Counted from the stretch's first letter, positions 1 through 7,475 are shown. The stretch: DNA of 16,826 nucleotides from an uncultured Campylobacter sp. (GCA_900539505.1 UQCL01000048.1:1-16826); one strand, 5' to 3'. The notes: generated by a model not told the origin, from the letters alone. Program-made: numbers and translations.

Positions 1-93
1 TATAAAAAAATCTATAAATTTAGATTAAATTTTAAAATTTTTGCAAATTTATAGAAATACTTATATATTTTTAATAAATTTAGAGTAAAATTA

Positions 94-99
94 TATAAA
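94..99 (+). promoter_or_regulatory. Possible -10 box for the ridA operon
   Basis: The sequence TATAAA lies 23 bases before the ridA start codon, inside a leader (1-122) that is almost entirely A and T. Campylobacter sigma-70 promoters typically have a TATAAT-like -10 and T-rich periodic DNA instead of a -35, which fits. Because the whole leader is AT-rich, several other hexamers would score similarly, so the exact box is uncertain. The contig begins only 93 bases upstream, so the upstream neighbour is unknown. Confidence 0.35.
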
Positions 100-122
100 A
101 TTTTATATGCAAAGGAGCTTAA

Positions 123-509
123 ATGAAAGAAATTTATCCAAGCGGTTTCGCGCCGAAAAAGGCGCATTATGCGCCGGGCATCTTAGACGACGACGGCACG
201 CTCTACGTCTCGGGGCAGCTAAGCGTGGATCCGCGCACGGGAGCCATCGCGGAGGGTCTTGCTGCGCAGACAGCGCAGGCTCTAAGCAACGTTGCGGCAG
301 TGCTGGCCGCCGCGGGCGCGGATAAAAGCGACGTGCGGATGTGCCGCGTCTATACGCCTGACGTCGAGAACTGGGACATGATCGACGAGCAGTACGCGCT
401 GTTTTTCGGCGCGCACAAGCCCGCTCGCGTCGTGGTGCCGACTACGGCTCTACACTTCGGCTGCCTCGTAGAAATCGAGGCCGTCGCGAAAATCAAAGAG
501 AAAAAATAG
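123..509 (+). CDS. ridA: RidA family reactive imine deaminase
   Basis: This is a 128-residue protein of the RidA/YjgF/UK114 family, the usual family length. RidA proteins hydrolyse the unstable enamine/imine intermediates (2-aminoacrylate, 2-aminocrotonate) released by PLP-dependent dehydratases, protecting other PLP enzymes in the cytoplasm. Visible family features are the N-terminal SGQLSVDP-like strand (about 30-37), Arg102 in KPARVVVP, which aligns with the substrate-binding Arg105 of E. coli RidA, and Glu117 in VEIEAVA, which aligns with Glu120. The position of E. coli Cys107 is Val104. The start follows AAGGAG at 112-117 with 5-base spacing. The downstream PLP enzyme begins 8 bases after the stop, and its ribosome binding site overlaps this stop codon, so the two are co-translated. 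Family membership is certain; the exact substrate is inferred from the family. Confidence 0.93.
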   Translation: MKEIYPSGFAPKKAHYAPGILDDDGTLYVSGQLSVDPRTGAIAEGLAAQTAQALSNVAAVLAAAGADKSDVRMCRVYTPDVENWDMIDEQYALFFGAHKPARVVVPTTALHFGCLVEIEAVAKIKEKK

Positions 510-517
510 GAGCGAAA

Positions 518-1603
518 ATGAGCGATTTCATCTGCACGGGCTGCGGCAAGCACGCGTCCATCGATACTTTGAGCTATAAATGCGACTGTGGCGGGCTGTA
601 TAAGCTAAACTCCGATGCGCCTAAATTTAACCCCGCGCTCGTAGATCAAAGCGAGTTTAGCATCTTTAGATACCGCAGGTTTATGGGTATCGACACGGCT
701 AAATTTAGAGAAATTTCGATGGGCGAGGGGCTCACGGCGAGCGTGAAATTCGGCGAAGACCTCTATCTCAAGCTCGATTACGCGATGCCTACGCTTTCGT
801 TCAAAGACCGCGGAGCGGCGGTTTTGGTGTTACATGCCAAAAATATCGGCGTGAAAAAGGTGCTGCAAGACTCCAGCGGCAACGCAGGCAATGCCGTGGC
901 GGCGTATTGCGCTCGCGCGGGCATCGAGTGCGAAATTTACGTCCCGAAGGGCACGTCGCCCAAAAAGATCGATATGATCAAAAGCCACGGCGCGCACGTC
1001 ACGGTGTTTGACGGCAGCCGCGACGAAACGGCGGATGCATGCCGCAAAAAGGCAGCGCAGGAGCAGATCTATTACGCCAACCACGTTTATAATCCGATCT
1101 TTTACGAGGGCACGAAGAGCTACGTTTATGAGATCTACGAGCAGCTGGGCAGGGTGCCGCGCAATATCTTCATCCCCGTGGGCAACGGTACGCTACTGCT
1201 GGGCGCTCAAGCGGCGCTGGGCGAGCTGTATGAGGGCGGTCTTATCGAAGCGCTGCCAAAAATTTTCATCGTTCAGGGCGAGCGTTGCGCTCCGCTTTTC
1301 GGCGCCGAAGGTGCGGCGCGCGAGATCGAGCTGCAGCCCACGCTAGCGGAGGGTATCGCGATCGCAAGACCAATGCGCGCGAGCGAAATTCTCGGCTCTA
1401 GCTACGCTGGCGAGCGCGAGGTGATCTTAGCGAGCGAGAGCGACATACTGCCCGCCAGAGCGGCGCTTGCGCGCGGCGGATTTTACGTCGAGCACACGAC
1501 CGCGGCTACCTACGCGGCGTATCTGCGCTACAAAGAAAGCCGCGATCTGCAAGGAGATAGCATCATCCCGCTTTGCGGCGCGGGGCTAAAGAGCGATCAT
1601 TAA
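518..1603 (+). CDS. Threonine-synthase-like PLP-dependent enzyme with N-terminal zinc ribbon
   Basis: This 361-residue fold-type II PLP enzyme (tryptophan synthase beta superfamily) most resembles the shorter, zinc-ribbon type of threonine synthase. Cys6, Cys9, Cys22 and Cys24 form a rubredoxin-like ribbon. MGEGLT (68-73) matches the GEGxTP region. Lys96 in LSFKDRGA is the expected Schiff-base lysine. SSGNAGNA (120-127) and the glycine-rich IPVGNGTLLLGA bind the substrate and the PLP phosphate. The C-terminal PLCGAGLKS is typical of the group. Threonine synthase converts O-phosphohomoserine to threonine; a dehydratase-like or other amino acid elimination reaction is also possible, and the ridA neighbour would suit an enzyme that leaks enamines. 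TAGGAG at 507-512 precedes the ATG by 5 bases. The fold is sure, the reaction is not, so I give no symbol. Confidence 0.85.
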   Translation: MSDFICTGCGKHASIDTLSYKCDCGGLYKLNSDAPKFNPALVDQSEFSIFRYRRFMGIDTAKFREISMGEGLTASVKFGEDLYLKLDYAMPTLSFKDRGAAVLVLHAKNIGVKKVLQDSSGNAGNAVAAYCARAGIECEIYVPKGTSPKKIDMIKSHGAHVTVFDGSRDETADACRKKAAQEQIYYANHVYNPIFYEGTKSYVYEIYEQLGRVPRNIFIPVGNGTLLLGAQAALGELYEGGLIEALPKIFIVQGERCAPLFGAEGAAREIELQPTLAEGIAIARPMRASEILGSSYAGEREVILASESDILPARAALARGGFYVEHTTAATYAAYLRYKESRDLQGDSIIPLCGAGLKSDH

Positions 1604-1628
1604 ATTTAAGCGCTCGGCGCGAAATTTA
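1601..1628 (+). terminator. AAATTT-flanked hairpin after the PLP enzyme gene
   Basis: The stop codon of the PLP enzyme begins an imperfect hairpin: TAAATTT (1601-1607) can pair with AAATTTA (1622-1628), and GCGC (1610-1613) with GCGC (1617-1620) around a TCG loop, with a small internal mismatch. No good U-tract follows, so this is a weak terminator candidate. Its design resembles the hairpin after rplQ (10650-10675). Confidence 0.35.
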
Positions 1629-2008
1629 TGCAGCTAGCTAGCGGCGTGGAATTTTAAAATTTTGCAGCTTTAAATTTAGCGAGTTTATAAGCCGATGTTT
1701 TGGCGGGATATTTAAAATTTACAGCGCATAAGTTCTAAATTTAAACTCGTATTGAAGCCGGAGATACCTTTGTTTGGTATGATGTGGCGATACGACGTAT
1801 TTTATGGGCGACTTTGCTGCTAGCTAGATTTGTAAATTTTATCTACGATAACTAGGCGGCCGCCTTTTAGATTTGAAATTACGGTTAAAATTTTATGAAA
1901 ATTAATCTGCAATGTGCGGTATTGTCTGCATGTTTTGTTTATAAAATTTAGCCATTTTTTGTCGTTCTTGGTGAGCGAGCTTCTACGCAGAGGATCAAAT
2001 TTACGCGG
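1604..2008. other. Intergenic spacer of about 400 bases, no gene seen
   Basis: This spacer lies between the convergent ends of the PLP enzyme gene and the grpB-family gene. It is AT-rich and holds nine or so AAATTT hexamers. A 36-codon open stretch with no start codon (about 1749-1857 on the plus strand) ends in TAG, but it has no recognisable motif or ribosome binding site and I do not call it. The NotI-like palindrome GGCGGCCGCC occurs near 1855 without a loop or a T-tract. Confidence 0.7.
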
Positions 2009-2557
2009 CTATTTCGAGTTTTCTTTAGCGATGCGCGTAAATTTAAGCACGAATTCGCTTTTTGCCGCAGTGTAGGCGTCGCGATCGAACTCGAAGCGCT
2101 TGCAAAGCTCTAATTTAAGCGCCTCGTACCGCTCGGCGATATCCGCATTCGCCCGCAAAAAATCTCTAAAAAATATCTCATCTGTATCGCCGAAATTTCG
2201 CAGATGCACGTGAAAAACGCGCTCGGCAAACCCCGCTTCGGTGTAGCCCTTATTTAGGCTACAGCGGTTCCCCTTTTCGCTCATTAGCAGATAGCCCGCC
2301 TCTATCAGGCGCTGTTTGGCTGCGGTAATATCCGAGCACTCGATCAAAATATCTACGATCGGCTTCGCCCAGATCCCTCTTACCGCGGTGCTGCCGATAT
2401 GGTGGATCTTGATCTCGCCGGGGTCTCGTAGCAGGCCGCGCAGAATTTTGCGCTCCTGCCTAAAGTATTCACTCCAGTGCGGATCGTGCGGCACAAGACG
2501 TATCGGAAAGAGCCGCCACAGCTCCTGCAGGCTCATCGAAAGGAGTTTATTGCTCAT
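2009..2557 (-). CDS. GrpB family (UPF0157) nucleotidyltransferase-fold protein
   Basis: This 182-residue protein belongs to the GrpB/UPF0157 family, which has a nucleotidyltransferase-like fold and mostly unknown substrates; some members are fused to dephospho-CoA kinase. Diagnostic sequences are PHDPHWSEYF (23-32) near the N-terminus, HIGSTAV (53-59) and AKPIVDILIE (64-73), the latter pair corresponding to the nucleotidyltransferase-like core, and the C-terminal YTAAKSEFV helix. The length is normal for the family. The ATG follows GGGAG with a 4-base spacer. It is transcribed alone or from the tRNA-Ser promoter region, since tRNA-Ser lies 34 bases upstream on the same strand. The catalytic role is not established from sequence; only the family is sure. 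Confidence 0.88.
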   Translation of the reverse strand: MSNKLLSMSLQELWRLFPIRLVPHDPHWSEYFRQERKILRGLLRDPGEIKIHHIGSTAVRGIWAKPIVDILIECSDITAAKQRLIEAGYLLMSEKGNRCSLNKGYTEAGFAERVFHVHLRNFGDTDEIFFRDFLRANADIAERYEALKLELCKRFEFDRDAYTAAKSEFVLKFTRIAKENSK

Positions 2558-2591
2558 CTAGCTCCCGAGTATTGGGTGAAATTTGAATGAA

Positions 2592-2679
2592 TGGCGGGTA
2601 GATAGGGATTCGAACCCTAGAAGGCTGACGCCTTACGCGCTTTCGAGGCGCGCTCCTTCGACCGCTCGGACATCTACCC
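2592..2679 (-). tRNA. tRNA-Ser (anticodon CGA)
   Basis: The minus strand reads an 88-base class II tRNA including an encoded CCA (2592-2594). The acceptor arms GGGTAGA and TCTACCC pair perfectly, followed by discriminator G. The T arm is AGGGTTCGAATCCCT. The anticodon stem CGCGC/GCGCG encloses the loop CTCGAAA, giving anticodon CGA at plus-strand positions 2643-2645, which reads UCG. The long variable arm (AAGGC/GCCTT with loop GTCA) confirms a serine tRNA rather than another isotype. Confidence 0.96.
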
Positions 2680-2694
2680 GAATGAAAATGTAAT

Positions 2695-2714
2695 TTAAGC
2701 CAAAAATGGCTTAA
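2695..2714. repeat. Perfect 8-base inverted repeat upstream of tRNA-Ser
   Basis: TTAAGCCA (2695-2702) and TGGCTTAA (2707-2714) form a perfect 8-bp stem with a 4-base A loop. It sits 16 bases upstream of the tRNA 5' end on the minus strand. It could end transcripts arriving from the ispA-tkt operon, although the following T-tract is poor, or it could overlap the tRNA promoter. Its function is not determined. Confidence 0.5.
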
Positions 2715-2969
2715 TAACAGATTTAAAAATGAAATTCCGCGTGAAATTTCGCCTGATTTTGCGGGCGGGGGTTGAAATTTAACGGCACAAATTTAGATTT
2801 CGTTTTAAATCCACGGCTTAAGGTACGGCGCGCTTTCGGCATAAAATTTGCTTTCGTGCGCGTAGTTTTGGGCACGGAATTTTACCGCTTTATGGATGAA
2901 ATTTTACGCAAAAACTCATCGTCGCGGCGGTGAAAAATCACTCGCCGTTTATAAATTTCATGCGCCGCC

Positions 2970-3392
2970 CTACAAAACCGAGATAAAAATTTTGATCTCG
3001 TCTCCGCCGTAAAACTCAAAATCTGTTTCAAATGCTCTTTTTAGTTCGCCGGCCTCAAAAAAGCTCCAAATTTTGCTCCAAAACTTTGCTACATTTTGCG
3101 GCTCATTTGGGAAACTAAAAACGGCGTATTTGCCGCTTTTGATCTCCAAGGCTTCGTCGCTGCGGGGCGCTTTGGTGCCGATAAAGATATCGTAAAGCCC
3201 GTCGACGCCGTCTTCGTAATCGTAATAGACACCGTAAATATCGCTCTGCCCGTCATAGCACTCTTTCATAAATTTCGCCCACAGCGCGGGAATTTTGCCG
3301 CTCCCGCCTAGCTCGTCCGCATTTTTCGTGCGGGCTTTTAACCCATAAATTTTAAATCCGTCTAAATACGAAATTTTGATTTTTTCGCTCAA
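2970..3392 (-). CDS. Stand-alone GyrI-like / AraC effector-binding domain protein
   Basis: This 140-residue protein looks like a single GyrI-like small-molecule-binding domain (the effector-binding domain of the AraC/SoxS and BmrR type, also called SOUL/GyrI fold) with no DNA-binding domain. Supporting features are the start with a KISYLDGFKIYGLKART strand, the central YGVYYDYEDGVDGLYDIFIG segment, the KSGKYAVF strand typical of the domain, and the acidic C-terminal FEFYGGDEIKIFISV strand. Such free-standing domains may bind cationic or hydrophobic ligands; the ligand here is unknown. The start codon is TTG (plus strand CAA at 3390-3392) behind AAGGG with a 6-base spacer; there is no better ATG. 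It begins 15 bases after the tkt stop and is likely the last gene of ispA-tkt. No terminator is obvious directly after it. Confidence 0.75.
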   Translation of the reverse strand: MSEKIKISYLDGFKIYGLKARTKNADELGGSGKIPALWAKFMKECYDGQSDIYGVYYDYEDGVDGLYDIFIGTKAPRSDEALEIKSGKYAVFSFPNEPQNVAKFWSKIWSFFEAGELKRAFETDFEFYGGDEIKIFISVL

Positions 3393-3407
3393 ATTTTACC
3401 CTTTTCG

Positions 3408-5336
3408 CTACTGCTCTAAAAGCTCCCTTGCTTCTTTTGCGATCGCGACGTCGGTGAAGCCGAAAAGCTTAAATAGCTCGCTCGCGTTGCCGCTTTCGCC
3501 GAAGCTTCGCATGCCGCGTACCGCGTCTGCAAATTTATACCACTCAAGCGCGCTTGCGGCTTCGACGGCTAAAATTTTGGTCTGCGGCTGCAGGATTTGC
3601 GCTAGATAGTCTGCGTCCTGCTCGCACAAAAGCTCGAAGCACGGCGCGCTTACGACGTTTGCGCCGATGCCCTGCTCTTGCAGGATCGCCGCCGCTTTTA
3701 AGCAGAGCGAGACTTCGCTGCCGCTTGCGATGAGCGTGATCTGCGCCTCTTTGCTCTGCCTTAGCAGATACGCGCCGTTTTGTACGTCGCCCAAGACCGC
3801 CTTAGGTAGCGGCTCAAGGCCCTGACGCGAGCAGACGAACGCCGCGGGCGCATTCAGAGCAAGCGCCGTGCGCCAGCATTTTACGTTTTCGTTGCCGTCT
3901 GCGGGGCGGAAGGTGTAGAAGTCTGGCATCGCGCGGAAGGTGCTAAGCTGCTCTATAGGCTCGTGCGTCGGTCCGTCCTCGCCCACGCCGATGCTGTCGT
4001 GCGTGAAGACGAAATAGTGCCGCAAGCCCATCAGCGCCGCAAGTCTAGCGCCCGTCTTGAGATAGTCGCTGAAGATAAAAAACGTCGCGCTAAACGGGAT
4101 GAAAAGCCCGTATCTCGCAAAAGCGTTGCCGATCGCCGCCATCGCGTGCTCGCGGATGCCGAAGTGTAAATTTTTGCCGCACGGAAAGTCGCCGCCGCCT
4201 TTTATCTCGGTCTTATTCGACGCCGCCAAATCGGCGCTTCCGCCTAAAAAGCCGGGCACGGCGTTTGCGATAGCGTTTAAAATTTTACCGTTGCTATCGC
4301 GCGTGGCCACCTTAAGCCCGCTAAAATCGGGGAATTCTATCTTGCTAAAATCGGGATCTAAAAGCTCGTTTAAAAGCGCTCTTTTTTCATCGCTTAGCTT
4401 CGCAAGCTTCTCCTTCCAAAGCCGCTCCTCCAAATCGCCCCTCTCGACCGCAGCGCGCGTTTCAAAAAGCACGTCCTCGCCTACGACGAAGCTTTGGGTT
4501 GGATCAAAGCCCATGCTTTGCTTAGCGCGCGCAAGCAGCTCCTCTCCAAGCGGCGCGCCGTGCGTCTTGGCCGTACCCTCAAGCTCTAGCGCGCCCTTGC
4601 CGATCGTGGTGTTTGCGATGATGAGGTAGGGTTTTGTTTTGTTTTTGACCTCGTCAAGGACGAATTCTATCTGATCGAAATTATGCCCGTCGATGCGCGC
4701 GACCTCAAAGCCTTGCGCTTCAAATCGCACCTTTACGTCCTCAAACCATGCGATATCGGTGCTACCGTCAATCGTGATGCCGTTAGAATCATAAATTATC
4801 GTGAGATTGTCGAGGTTATGTCTGCCTGCAAGCGCGCACGCTTCGTAGCTGATACCCTCCTGCAGATCGCCGTCGCCGCAGAAGCAATAGACGCGGTGAT
4901 CGATGATCTCGCTTCCTTCCTCATTTAGCAGATGCGCGGCGTATTTTGCGGCCATCGCAAATCCGACTGCGTTTGCGACGCCCTGTCCGAGCGGCCCGGT
5001 AGCGATCTCGACGCCGGGAGTAGTGATCTCCGGGTGACCGGGTGTTTTGGAGTGCAGGCGCCTGAAGCTTTTCAGATCGTCCATGCTCAAATCGTATCCG
5101 CTAAGATAGAGGTAGCTATACACGAGCGCGCTTGCGTGCCCGCCCGAAAATACGACGCGGTCGCGGTTCAGCCACGCGGGATTTTTGGGGTTGTGGCGGA
5201 CCTTGTTCATAAAGACGCTCATTACGTCGCTTAGCCCCATCGGCGTACCGGGATGGCCCGAGTTGGCGCTCTGGATCATATCCGCGCTTAGAAATTTGAT
5301 CGTGTTTGAAATTTTACTTAGCTGCTCGCTTGACAT
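3408..5336 (-). CDS. tkt: Transketolase
   Basis: This 642-residue thiamine diphosphate enzyme transfers two-carbon ketol units between sugar phosphates in the non-oxidative pentose phosphate pathway. The N-terminal domain carries SGHPGTPMG with His28, GGHAS with His67 and His101, and the ThDP/Mg motif GDGDLQEG (154-161) completed by Asn185. The central pyrimidine-binding domain has GIREHAM, holding the catalytic glutamate, and the transketolase signature around GEDGPTHEP. The C-terminal domain is complete, so the length is full. The ATG follows AAAGGATGAAAA and lies 3 bases after the ispA stop, which indicates an operon. In bacteria that lack phosphofructokinase or sugar uptake, as many Campylobacter do, this enzyme makes ribose and erythrose phosphates from gluconeogenic intermediates; that last point is background, not read from this window. 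Confidence 0.97.
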   Translation of the reverse strand: MSSEQLSKISNTIKFLSADMIQSANSGHPGTPMGLSDVMSVFMNKVRHNPKNPAWLNRDRVVFSGGHASALVYSYLYLSGYDLSMDDLKSFRRLHSKTPGHPEITTPGVEIATGPLGQGVANAVGFAMAAKYAAHLLNEEGSEIIDHRVYCFCGDGDLQEGISYEACALAGRHNLDNLTIIYDSNGITIDGSTDIAWFEDVKVRFEAQGFEVARIDGHNFDQIEFVLDEVKNKTKPYLIIANTTIGKGALELEGTAKTHGAPLGEELLARAKQSMGFDPTQSFVVGEDVLFETRAAVERGDLEERLWKEKLAKLSDEKRALLNELLDPDFSKIEFPDFSGLKVATRDSNGKILNAIANAVPGFLGGSADLAASNKTEIKGGGDFPCGKNLHFGIREHAMAAIGNAFARYGLFIPFSATFFIFSDYLKTGARLAALMGLRHYFVFTHDSIGVGEDGPTHEPIEQLSTFRAMPDFYTFRPADGNENVKCWRTALALNAPAAFVCSRQGLEPLPKAVLGDVQNGAYLLRQSKEAQITLIASGSEVSLCLKAAAILQEQGIGANVVSAPCFELLCEQDADYLAQILQPQTKILAVEAASALEWYKFADAVRGMRSFGESGNASELFKLFGFTDVAIAKEARELLEQ

Positions 5337-5339
5337 TTT

Positions 5340-6191
5340 TCATCCTTTCAGGTATTTTTCTATCAAATTTAAAACCAAATCGCGTAGGCTTTCGTCATAG
5401 ACGCTCATCGCGCCGCTTACCTCGTCTATTAGGCGCTGCTTGTAGCTCCTCGCGCCCGCAAGACCTAGTAAATTTACGAAGGAATTTTTCGCGCCGTCCG
5501 CTCCTACGGGCTTGCCTGCGCTTGCCTCGTCGCTCGTGGCGTCGATGATATCATCCTCGATCTGAAATATAAGCCCTAGCTTCAGACCGATCTTATAAAG
5601 CTCATGCGCGAGCTCGTCATTTAGCCCGCCGATTATGGCGCCTAGCTCAAACGCCGCGGCGATGAGCGCGCCCGTTTTGTGCAGATGCAAAAACTCAAGC
5701 TCGCTTTGCTTTAGAGGGATGTTTTCAAAACGGCAATCGATCGCCTGACCCAGCACCATGCCGCTGCTGCCTGCATTTCGCGCTAGAGTTTTAATGCATT
5801 TTATCTTGATCTCGTCGCTTAGGCTTGCGCTCGCGGCGATCAAAAATGCGTCTGTATTTAGCGCATCGCCCACCAAAATCGCTGTGACCTCGTCGTATTT
5901 TTTATGCAGGCTCGGCCGTCCGCGGCGCAGATCCGCATCGTCCATCGCGGGCAGATCGTCGTGGATAAGCGAGTAGGTGTGGATCATCTCAAGCGCCATC
6001 GCCATCGCTAACGCGCCCTCAAAGCGCCGCTCATCCACCGCCGAAACGACGCCTAGCAGCAGCTGCGCGCGAAAATGCTTGCCGCCCGCTTGCAGCATGT
6101 AATTGAGCGCCTCCTCAAAATACGGATGAAAGCTCGGTGCCTTCAGCTCGTTTTGCTTAAAGTAATCTTTAAATTTTTCTAAAATATCCAT
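5340..6191 (-). CDS. ispA: Polyprenyl (geranyl/farnesyl) diphosphate synthase
   Basis: This is a 283-residue short-chain trans-prenyltransferase that condenses IPP with allylic diphosphates to give farnesyl diphosphate, the precursor of undecaprenyl phosphate and quinone side chains. The first aspartate-rich motif DDLPAMDD (78-85) includes the two-residue insertion typical of bacterial type II FPP synthases, preceded by HTYSLIH. The second motif is IEDDIID (211-217). I choose the ATG at 6189-6191 because GTAGGA precedes it and the protein then begins MDILEKF like its relatives. The reading frame stays open to 6248, but the extra 19 residues are basic and unlike the family. The stop is 3 bases before tkt. 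The product chain length is inferred from the motif. Confidence 0.94.
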   Translation of the reverse strand: MDILEKFKDYFKQNELKAPSFHPYFEEALNYMLQAGGKHFRAQLLLGVVSAVDERRFEGALAMAMALEMIHTYSLIHDDLPAMDDADLRRGRPSLHKKYDEVTAILVGDALNTDAFLIAASASLSDEIKIKCIKTLARNAGSSGMVLGQAIDCRFENIPLKQSELEFLHLHKTGALIAAAFELGAIIGGLNDELAHELYKIGLKLGLIFQIEDDIIDATSDEASAGKPVGADGAKNSFVNLLGLAGARSYKQRLIDEVSGAMSVYDESLRDLVLNLIEKYLKG

Positions 6192-6785
6192 CGATCCTAC
6201 CTTGCGGTTTTGATTTGCTCTGCTTAGGCGCGCCCTTGACGAATGCAAAATTCGCGCCCTTCGAATGCCTTTTCGTCGCGCAGCTTAGACTTTGCTGTTG
6301 CGAGCCGTTTGTCCGTCGCGTAGAAGTAATCATGCCGCTTAAAATTTTAAATTTTAATTTCCCCAATTTTACGCAGTGCGTGCAGTGCAGAGCGCTCCTC
6401 TTTTTTTTTGAGCCGCATCTTTGTGCTCATTTACTCGCGGATACTGCACAATGGCTCGTCCGCTTTGCATTTAAGCCGTGCGAGCTAAATTTTACTTTGC
6501 GCCGCAGCGTAGCAGCTCGCCGAAATTTTAGAATTTGCCCTCACGCCACCCGTTAAATTTGATCGATTTGCTAAGGTTGAAATTTAATAACCTCGCGTCA
6601 AATCAAGCAGGCTGCACTTTATGCAAAACGTACCGTCGCAAAAATCTAAATTAACTTGTCGCCTTATACAATCGGGCTTCATTTAGTTCGCTACAGAAGC
6701 CGCCTGCTTCGTAAAATCCAAACCGCTCGCTAAGCAAAACAGCCATTCTATATAAAAGCTTATTTTCACCATTTTTGAACTACGC
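6192..6785. other. Gap of about 0.6 kb without a convincing gene
   Basis: This stretch separates ispA from ybaB, both on the minus strand. Both strands have short open frames with poor composition. The least unlikely is a 31-codon minus-strand ATG frame (6651-6746), beginning MAVLLSERFGFYEAGG and starting about 40 bases after the ybaB stop, but it lacks a clear ribosome binding site and is not called. A run of nine T lies at 6401-6409. From memory, C. jejuni carries an additional periplasmic-protein gene between these neighbours, so this could be the site of a lost gene; nothing here is recognisable as its remains. Confidence 0.5.
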
Positions 6786-7115
6786 TTAGCCCTTATTGCC
6801 AAGCAGATCACCCAATCCGCCGAGCCCTCCTAGCATGGACGCTGCGGCGCCTTTCTTTTCGTTTTCGACGAGTTTTATCGCGTCGCCTATCGCCGAAATT
6901 AGCAGGATCTGCAAGCTCTCTTTGTCGTTAAAAAGGCTGTCGTCGATGCTTAGATCGAGCACCTCGCCCGCGCCGTTTAGCCTGATGGCGACCATGCCCG
7001 CGCCCGATTTTACGGTAAATTCCTTGCGCGCATTCTCCTCCTCGATCTGCTTAGCCTTGGCCTGCATCTGATCGAGCATCTGCCCCATTTTCGAAAAATC
7101 TATTCCCTCAAACAT
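6786..7115 (-). CDS. ybaB: YbaB/EbfC family nucleoid-associated protein
   Basis: This 109-residue protein is a typical YbaB/EbfC DNA-binding protein, a dimer that coats DNA and is often encoded near recombination or replication genes. The N-terminal helix KMGQMLDQMQAKAKQIEEE (10-28) is the family's coiled region, followed by KEFTVKSGAGMVAIRLNGAGEV with the conserved GAG..V pattern, and the segment LQILLISAIGDAIK. The C-terminus is glycine-rich (GGLGGLGDLLGNKG). The ribosome binding site CGGAG overlaps the panD stop codon, and the gap to panD is only 2 bases, so it is the last gene of the murE-panD operon. It is of normal length with nothing odd. Confidence 0.93.
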   Translation of the reverse strand: MFEGIDFSKMGQMLDQMQAKAKQIEEENARKEFTVKSGAGMVAIRLNGAGEVLDLSIDDSLFNDKESLQILLISAIGDAIKLVENEKKGAAASMLGGLGGLGDLLGNKG

Positions 7116-7117
7116 CT

Positions 7118-7465
7118 TTACTCCGTTATTTGGTTTTTTTCGTTTACCTGCACGATTTTTGGCTCGAAATCTTTCGCTTTTTTGGCGCTCATCTGAGCAT
7201 AGGCTACGATGATGACGACGTCGCCGACGCAGACTTTGCGCGCGGCCGCGCCGTTTAGGCAGATCTCGCCCTTTTTCTCGCCGCGGATCACGTATGTGGC
7301 GAAGCGCTCGCCGTTATTGACGTTTAGGATTTCGACTTTTTGATATTCGCAAAGCCCCGCAGCCTCGATGAGCTCGGGTCCGATCGTAATGGAGCCCACG
7401 TAGTTGAGGTTGGCGTCCGTCACGCGCGCGCGGTGGATTTTGCTTGATAAAATTTCGATTTTCAT
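7118..7465 (-). CDS. panD: Aspartate 1-decarboxylase (pro-enzyme)
   Basis: This 115-residue pyruvoyl enzyme decarboxylates L-aspartate to beta-alanine for pantothenate and coenzyme A. It is made as a pro-protein that cleaves itself between Gly24 and Ser25 in NYVGSITI, and Ser25 becomes the pyruvoyl group. SKIHRARVTDANLNYVGS (8-25) is the family's N-terminal signature; other conserved parts are the Asn-Gly-Glu-Arg strand (NGERFATYVI), LNGAAARKVCVGDVVIIVAYA and its Arg and Tyr positions. The ATG follows AAAGGAC with a spacer of 5-6 bases. It lies 10 bases after the murE stop and 2 before ybaB. The panB and panC partners are not in this window. From memory panD is unlinked to murE in C. jejuni, so this placement may be clade-specific. 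Confidence 0.96.
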   Translation of the reverse strand: MKIEILSSKIHRARVTDANLNYVGSITIGPELIEAAGLCEYQKVEILNVNNGERFATYVIRGEKKGEICLNGAAARKVCVGDVVIIVAYAQMSAKKAKDFEPKIVQVNEKNQITE

Positions 7466-7475
7466 CGGCCGTCCT

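Noticed and set aside
1855..1864. GGCGGCCGCC palindrome as a terminator
   Set aside because: It is a continuous palindrome with no loop and only a short T-tract, so a stable hairpin is unlikely.
4099..4629. 176-codon open frame on the plus strand
   Set aside because: It is antisense to tkt, serine- and proline-rich with no motif, and arises from the GC-rich codon pattern of the real gene.
6192..6248. Upstream extension of ispA by 19 residues
   Set aside because: The added residues are basic and unlike the family, whereas the ATG at 6189-6191 has a GTAGGA site and gives the expected N-terminus.
6401..6409. Run of nine T as a phase-variable tract
   Set aside because: Campylobacter contingency tracts are mostly poly-G or poly-C, and no gene here would be switched by it.
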